From DATDYW01 sp036516995 (GTDB lineage: Bacteria; Patescibacteriota; Minisyncoccia; Phycocordibacterales; JAACPR01): a DNA stretch of 16,562 bases. The translations under genes and the position numbers were made by a program. Numbering within the stretch: the stretch's first letter is position 1; every line of letters begins with the position of its first letter. The notes under the pieces are model-generated. The model saw nothing but the letters and a program-made list of their open reading frames with translations, made no database searches and was not told where the DNA came from. Positions 13,300 to 16,562 of the stretch are shown in pieces. Location: NCBI GenBank assembly GCA_036516995.1, contig DATDYW010000030.1, positions 1 through 16,562 on the forward strand, given 5' to 3'.

Positions 13300-13306
13300 T
13301 CCTCTC

Positions 13307-15040
13307 GTGCAGGTCGCGGAAGACAAGCTCAAGGCGTTCCTCGTAGACGCGGGCCTCGCCAGCGCCAAGGACCTCGACGATGCCTCGCGGCGGGCCAAGG
13401 CGGCCGGCGCCACGGACGTCGCCAGCCTCCTCGTGGCCGAGGGCAAGCTCTCGGAGGAGGACATCAAGCGCGTCGAGGCGTACCTCCTCGGCGTGCCGTT
13501 CATCGACGTCGGCAGCCAGAAGATTCCGCTGGAGATTCTCTCAATCATACCCGAGCCGATTGCCCGGGCGCACAGCATCGTCTCCTACCGCAAGACCGAC
13601 CAGGTGCTCGAGGTGGCGATGCTCGACACCGCCGACCTCTCGGCCATCGATTTCATTCGCAAGAAAACCGGGCTGAAGATTCAGCCGCGCCTGACCTCGC
13701 CGGCCTCGATTCGGCGGGCGCTGGTGCAGTACCAGAAGAGCCTGAAGGACGACTTCGGCGAGGCCATTCGGCGCGAGTCCGGGGCGCTCAAGCTGCTCGG
13801 CGAGGACGCCGACCTCCGGAAGGCAGCCGAGGATTTGCCGGCGGTGCGCGTCGTCGACACCCTGCTCAAGCACGCGGTGCTCCAGGGCGCCTCCGACATT
13901 CACATCGAGCCCACCGAGGCCGACGTGGTGATTCGCTACCGCATCGACGGCCTGCTGCGCGACGCGATGGCGCTGCCGCGCTCGGCCGCCGCCGCGCTGA
14001 CCGCCCGGGTGAAGGTGCTCGCCAACCTCAAGCTCGACGAGAAGCGCCTGCCGCAGGACGGCCGGTTCAAGCAGGATTTGAGCGGCGAGAAGGTGTCTTT
14101 CCGCGTCTCGGTGCTGCCGGTGGTCTACGGCGAGAAGGTGGTGATGCGCATCCTGCGCGAGGGCGGCGGCGGGTTCACCCTCGAGAGCCTGAACTTCCAC
14201 GGCGAGGGCCTCGAGCGCATCCACGGCGCGCTGCGGCAGACCACGGGAATGGTGCTCGCGACCGGGCCGACCGGCTCGGGCAAGTCGACGACGCTCTACA
14301 CCATGCTCGACATCCTCAACACGCCCGACGTGAACATCTCCACCGTCGAGGACCCGGTCGAGTACCAGATGAAGCGCATCAACCAGACGCAGGTGAACCC
14401 CGACATCGGCTTCTCCTTCGCCGAGGGGCTCCGCTCGCTCGTGCGCCAGGACCCCGACATCATTATGGTCGGCGAGATTCGCGACGGCGAGACGGCGGGC
14501 CTGGCGATCAACGCCGCGCTCACCGGCCACCTCGTGCTCTCGACGCTCCACACCAACTCCGCGGCCGGCGCGGTGGCGCGGCTCGTGGACATGGGCGCCC
14601 AGCCGTTCCTCCTCGTCTCGACGCTCCGCGTGATTATCGCCCAGCGCCTGGTGCGGCAGCTGGCGCCGAAGAAGGAGAAGTACGTTCTGACGAAGGCCGG
14701 CCTCGCCGCCCTCGAGAAGTCGGTCAATATGGGCCGCGTGCTCGAGGCGCTCGTCGCCGAGCAGGTCGTGAAGAAGGGCTCCACCTGGGCGGACATTCCG
14801 CTCTACCGGCCGGTCGGGCAGCCGGAGGCCGAGGACGGCTACCGCGGCCGGATCGGCATCCACGAGGTGCTCAACGTCTCGGAGTCCATCCGCGAGCTGA
14901 TTATCTCCTCGGCGCCCGACACCAAGATCGAGGCCCAGGCCAAGGCCGAGGGGATGCTGACGATGATCGAGGACGGCATCTTCAAGGCTGTCCAGGGGCA
15001 CACCAGCATCGAGGAGGTACTCCGGGTCATCAGCGAGTGA
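13307..15040 (+). CDS. pilB: Type IV pilus assembly ATPase PilB
   Basis: Cytoplasmic hexameric ATPase that drives pilin polymerisation (GspE/PilB family). 577 residues from GTG at 13307. An in-frame ATG at 13211 lies inside the upstream repeat arm and its extra 32 residues are translated repeat, so I reject it. N-terminal MshEN/GspE_N domain (about 1-145), then the ATPase core with Walker A GPTGSGKST (320-328), the Asp/His boxes around QVNPDIGFSFAEGLRSLVRQ, Walker B VGEIRD (388-393) and TGHLVLSTLHTN. The tetracysteine zinc site usual in PilB/GspE is missing: the first pair position reads RLVRQLAPKK and the second GQPEAEDGYRGRIGIHE, with no cysteines. Partner of pilC 245 nt downstream; no pilT is visible. 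Confidence 0.95.
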   Translation: MQVAEDKLKAFLVDAGLASAKDLDDASRRAKAAGATDVASLLVAEGKLSEEDIKRVEAYLLGVPFIDVGSQKIPLEILSIIPEPIARAHSIVSYRKTDQVLEVAMLDTADLSAIDFIRKKTGLKIQPRLTSPASIRRALVQYQKSLKDDFGEAIRRESGALKLLGEDADLRKAAEDLPAVRVVDTLLKHAVLQGASDIHIEPTEADVVIRYRIDGLLRDAMALPRSAAAALTARVKVLANLKLDEKRLPQDGRFKQDLSGEKVSFRVSVLPVVYGEKVVMRILREGGGGFTLESLNFHGEGLERIHGALRQTTGMVLATGPTGSGKSTTLYTMLDILNTPDVNISTVEDPVEYQMKRINQTQVNPDIGFSFAEGLRSLVRQDPDIIMVGEIRDGETAGLAINAALTGHLVLSTLHTNSAAGAVARLVDMGAQPFLLVSTLRVIIAQRLVRQLAPKKEKYVLTKAGLAALEKSVNMGRVLEALVAEQVVKKGSTWADIPLYRPVGQPEAEDGYRGRIGIHEVLNVSESIRELIISSAPDTKIEAQAKAEGMLTMIEDGIFKAVQGHTSIEEVLRVISE

Positions 15041-15051
15041 ATCGGGAAGCT

Positions 15052-15246
15052 CCATTCGGGGCGCAAACCGCGCCGCTACGCCTCGGAGCCCAGCCCCACT
15101 TGGCACGTCGCCTCCGCGAACAACCGCCGTGAAATTTCTGCGAGGAGGTTTCTGCGGTGGCCGACGAGCTTGAATGTGCCGAGTGGGGCTGGACACCGCT
15201 CACGCTAGGCGGCGCGGTTTTCGCTCCCGACTGTCGCCTCCGTGGT
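15052..15246. repeat. Nested palindromic element, copy 2
   Basis: Fills most of the pilB-pilC gap, starting 12 nt after the pilB stop. Outer arms 15057-15081 and 15203-15229 pair (GCAAACCGCGCCGC with GCGGCGCGGTTTT). Inner arms 15090-15106 and 15176-15192 pair with one mismatch (CCAGCCCCACTTGGCAC). Conserved blocks shared with 4594-4693 are 15052-15067, 15076-15088, 15194-15209 and 15227-15246. The inner stem and a loop of about 70 nt with a TTTCTGCG direct repeat are extra relative to copy 1. No open reading frame of interest lies inside. Confidence 0.8.
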
Positions 15247-15270
15247 CACCCGAGAGGCAGCTTGGCGCGG

Positions 15271-15276
15271 TAAGAT
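15271..15276 (+). promoter_or_regulatory. -10-like box TAAGAT for pilC
   Basis: TAAGAT lies 9 nt before the ATG at 15286 and only 3 nt before the in-frame GTG at 15280. The spacing favours the ATG as start. No Shine-Dalgarno is visible. Confidence 0.4.
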
Positions 15277-15285
15277 TAGGTGCAC

Positions 15286-16494
15286 ATGAAGCTCCGCTAC
15301 CGCGCCATCGACGGAACGGGACGGGTCAGCGCCGGCGAGCGCGAGGCGACAGACCGCTTCGCGCTGGCCGAGGAGCTGCGCGCCGACGGCCTCTCGGTGA
15401 TCTCGGCCGAGGCCGGGAAAGGACCTCGCCTCGGCGACTGGCTACGGTCGCTCGTGGGCCACGTCTCGGCTCACGAGCGAATTATTTTCGGTCGCTCGCT
15501 CGGCGCCATGCTTGGCGCCGGGCTGCCGCTCTCGCGGTCGCTCGCCGTGCTCGAGCGGCAGAGCCGGAACGCCACCATGCGGCAGGTGCTCGCCCGGATC
15601 GGGGAGTCGATTCGGCAGGGCCTGCCGTTCTCCGCCGCGCTGCGGGAGCACCCGCGGGTCTTTCCGCAGCTCTTCGTCTCGATGGCCTCCGCCGGCGAGG
15701 AGTCCGGCAAGCTGCGCGACGCCCTCGACGTGGTCTCGAGCCAGCTCGAGAAGTCGTACCTGCTCACCAAGAAGGTGCGCGGGGCGATGATCTACCCCGC
15801 CGTCATCATCGGCGTGATGCTGCTCGTGGCCGTGCTGATGTTTATCTTCGTCGTGCCGACGCTCACCAAGACCTTCGTCGAGCTCGGCGTCGAGCTGCCG
15901 CTCGCCACCCGGGCGATAATTTTCGTTTCGGACTTCACCCAGGCGCACGGGCTGCTCGCCCTCGGCGCCGCCTTCGTCGCGCTCGCGGCGGTGTGGCTGC
16001 TCGCCCGGTCGCCGCGCGGCCGCGTCGGAATCGACTGGCTCGTCCTGCGGCTGCCGCTCATCTCGCCGATCGTCCGGGAGATAAACGCCGCCCGCACCAC
16101 CCGGACGCTCGCCTCGCTGCTCTCGGCGAGCGTGCCCTACATCGAGGCGGTGCGCACCACCCGCGAGGTGCTGCAGAACGGCTACTACCGCTCCGTGCTC
16201 GACGCCGTCGAGGCGAACGTCGAGAAGGGCCTGCCGATATCCGACATCTTCGCCAAGAACGAGCGCTACTACCCGGCGTTCGTCGCCGAGATGGTGGCGG
16301 TGGGGGAGGAGACGGGCGAGCTCTCGGGGATGCTCGAGAAGGTCGCCATCTTCTACGAGGAGGAGGTGGACCAGAAGACGAAGAACCTCTCGACGGTGGT
16401 GGAGCCGCTCCTGATGGTGATTGTTGGCATCGGCGTGGGGTTCTTTGCCATCGCAATGATTTCCCCGATGTACAGTCTGGTTTCAGCCTTTTAG
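15286..16494 (+). CDS. pilC: Type IV pilus inner-membrane platform protein PilC
   Basis: GspF/PilC-family polytopic protein that couples PilB to pilin extraction from the membrane. 402 residues, the usual length. A short N-terminal region (MKLRYRAIDGTGRVSAG) precedes two homologous T2SSF helical domains: the first about 66-165 (GRSLGAMLGAGLPLSRSLAVL, with FVSMASAGEESGKL), the second about 265-370 (TRTLASLLSASVPYIEAV, with EMVAVGEETGELSGML). Transmembrane helices lie at about 168-192, 222-240 and 372-395. I chose ATG at 15286 over GTG at 15280 because of the -10 box spacing; the difference is two residues. Together with pilB it identifies a type IV pilus or competence-like system. The remaining 68 nt of the window (16495-16562) hold no gene I can support. 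Confidence 0.95.
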   Translation: MKLRYRAIDGTGRVSAGEREATDRFALAEELRADGLSVISAEAGKGPRLGDWLRSLVGHVSAHERIIFGRSLGAMLGAGLPLSRSLAVLERQSRNATMRQVLARIGESIRQGLPFSAALREHPRVFPQLFVSMASAGEESGKLRDALDVVSSQLEKSYLLTKKVRGAMIYPAVIIGVMLLVAVLMFIFVVPTLTKTFVELGVELPLATRAIIFVSDFTQAHGLLALGAAFVALAAVWLLARSPRGRVGIDWLVLRLPLISPIVREINAARTTRTLASLLSASVPYIEAVRTTREVLQNGYYRSVLDAVEANVEKGLPISDIFAKNERYYPAFVAEMVAVGEETGELSGMLEKVAIFYEEEVDQKTKNLSTVVEPLLMVIVGIGVGFFAIAMISPMYSLVSAF

Positions 16495-16562
16495 GGCTGC
16501 GCGGCGCCAGGCACGGCTGCGACTTCAGCCCGCGCCCTCGTCGTACAGGAGTACGCCGTCGG

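Noticed and set aside
13211..13306. N-terminal extension of PilB from the in-frame ATG at 13211
   Set aside because: The extra 32 codons translate the inverted repeat and its loop, and would lie upstream of the predicted promoter.
13541..15196. Long minus-strand frame opposite pilB
   Set aside because: Antisense shadow of an unambiguous pilB; low-complexity composition and it overruns the gene end.
16495..16562. Start of another gene or a terminator after pilC
   Set aside because: Only a weak 5-bp GGCTG/CAGCC dyad without a T-tract and no start codon with supporting signals before the window ends.

Overview
This GC-rich window reads as a piece of a Candidate Phyla Radiation genome, most likely Parcubacteria/Paceibacteria. 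That placement is an inference from several traits. NusA carries an acidic N-terminal insert and tail. The trigger factor lacks its PPIase domain. A type IV pilus PilB/PilC pair sits beside large cysteine-rich secreted proteins that share a C-terminal Ig-like domain. Short AT-rich repeat hairpins lie in otherwise GC-rich intergenic DNA. There is no rRNA, tRNA, CRISPR array, insertion sequence or prophage that I can see.

Layout, left to right. (1) 1-1524, minus: rny (RNase Y), cut off by the window edge by only about one or two codons. (2) 1525-1843: divergent region with three inverted repeats, one a perfect 31-bp hairpin. (3) 1844-2416, plus: clpP, followed by a 7-bp tandem repeat, a strong terminator and an AT-rich patch with a possible 35-residue membrane peptide. 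(4) 2718-6723, a minus-strand housekeeping block transcribed nusA, ppa, [palindromic element], small membrane protein, tig, 132-residue unknown protein, terminator. (5) 6724-7113: divergent region with a terminator-like hairpin before nusA and two identical 15-bp dyads exactly 75 bp apart. (6) 7114-16494, a plus-strand surface and pilus block: an 831-residue two-part exported protein, a membrane-anchored TPR protein overlapping a 774-residue cysteine-rich exported protein, pilB, a second copy of the palindromic element, pilC.

How the parts fit. The left half covers RNA turnover, proteolysis, transcription elongation/termination, pyrophosphate hydrolysis and nascent-chain folding. The right half is probably one functional locus: PilB (assembly ATPase) and PilC (platform protein) power a type IV pilus. 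The two exported proteins share a C-terminal module of about 150 residues and a short Cys/VPxG module, and look like surface or pilus-associated adhesins. The TPR protein is translationally coupled to the second of them.

The most unusual signals are outside the genes. One is a nested palindromic element present twice (4594-4693 and 15052-15246), whose outer stem differs in sequence but stays paired in both copies. Another is a repeated boundary cassette (shared protein C-terminus, TAG stop, AT-rich inverted repeat, TATACT box, next start) after both exported-protein genes. A third is a pattern of -10-like boxes 6-10 nt upstream of start codons with no Shine-Dalgarno sequence, suggesting many leaderless mRNAs.
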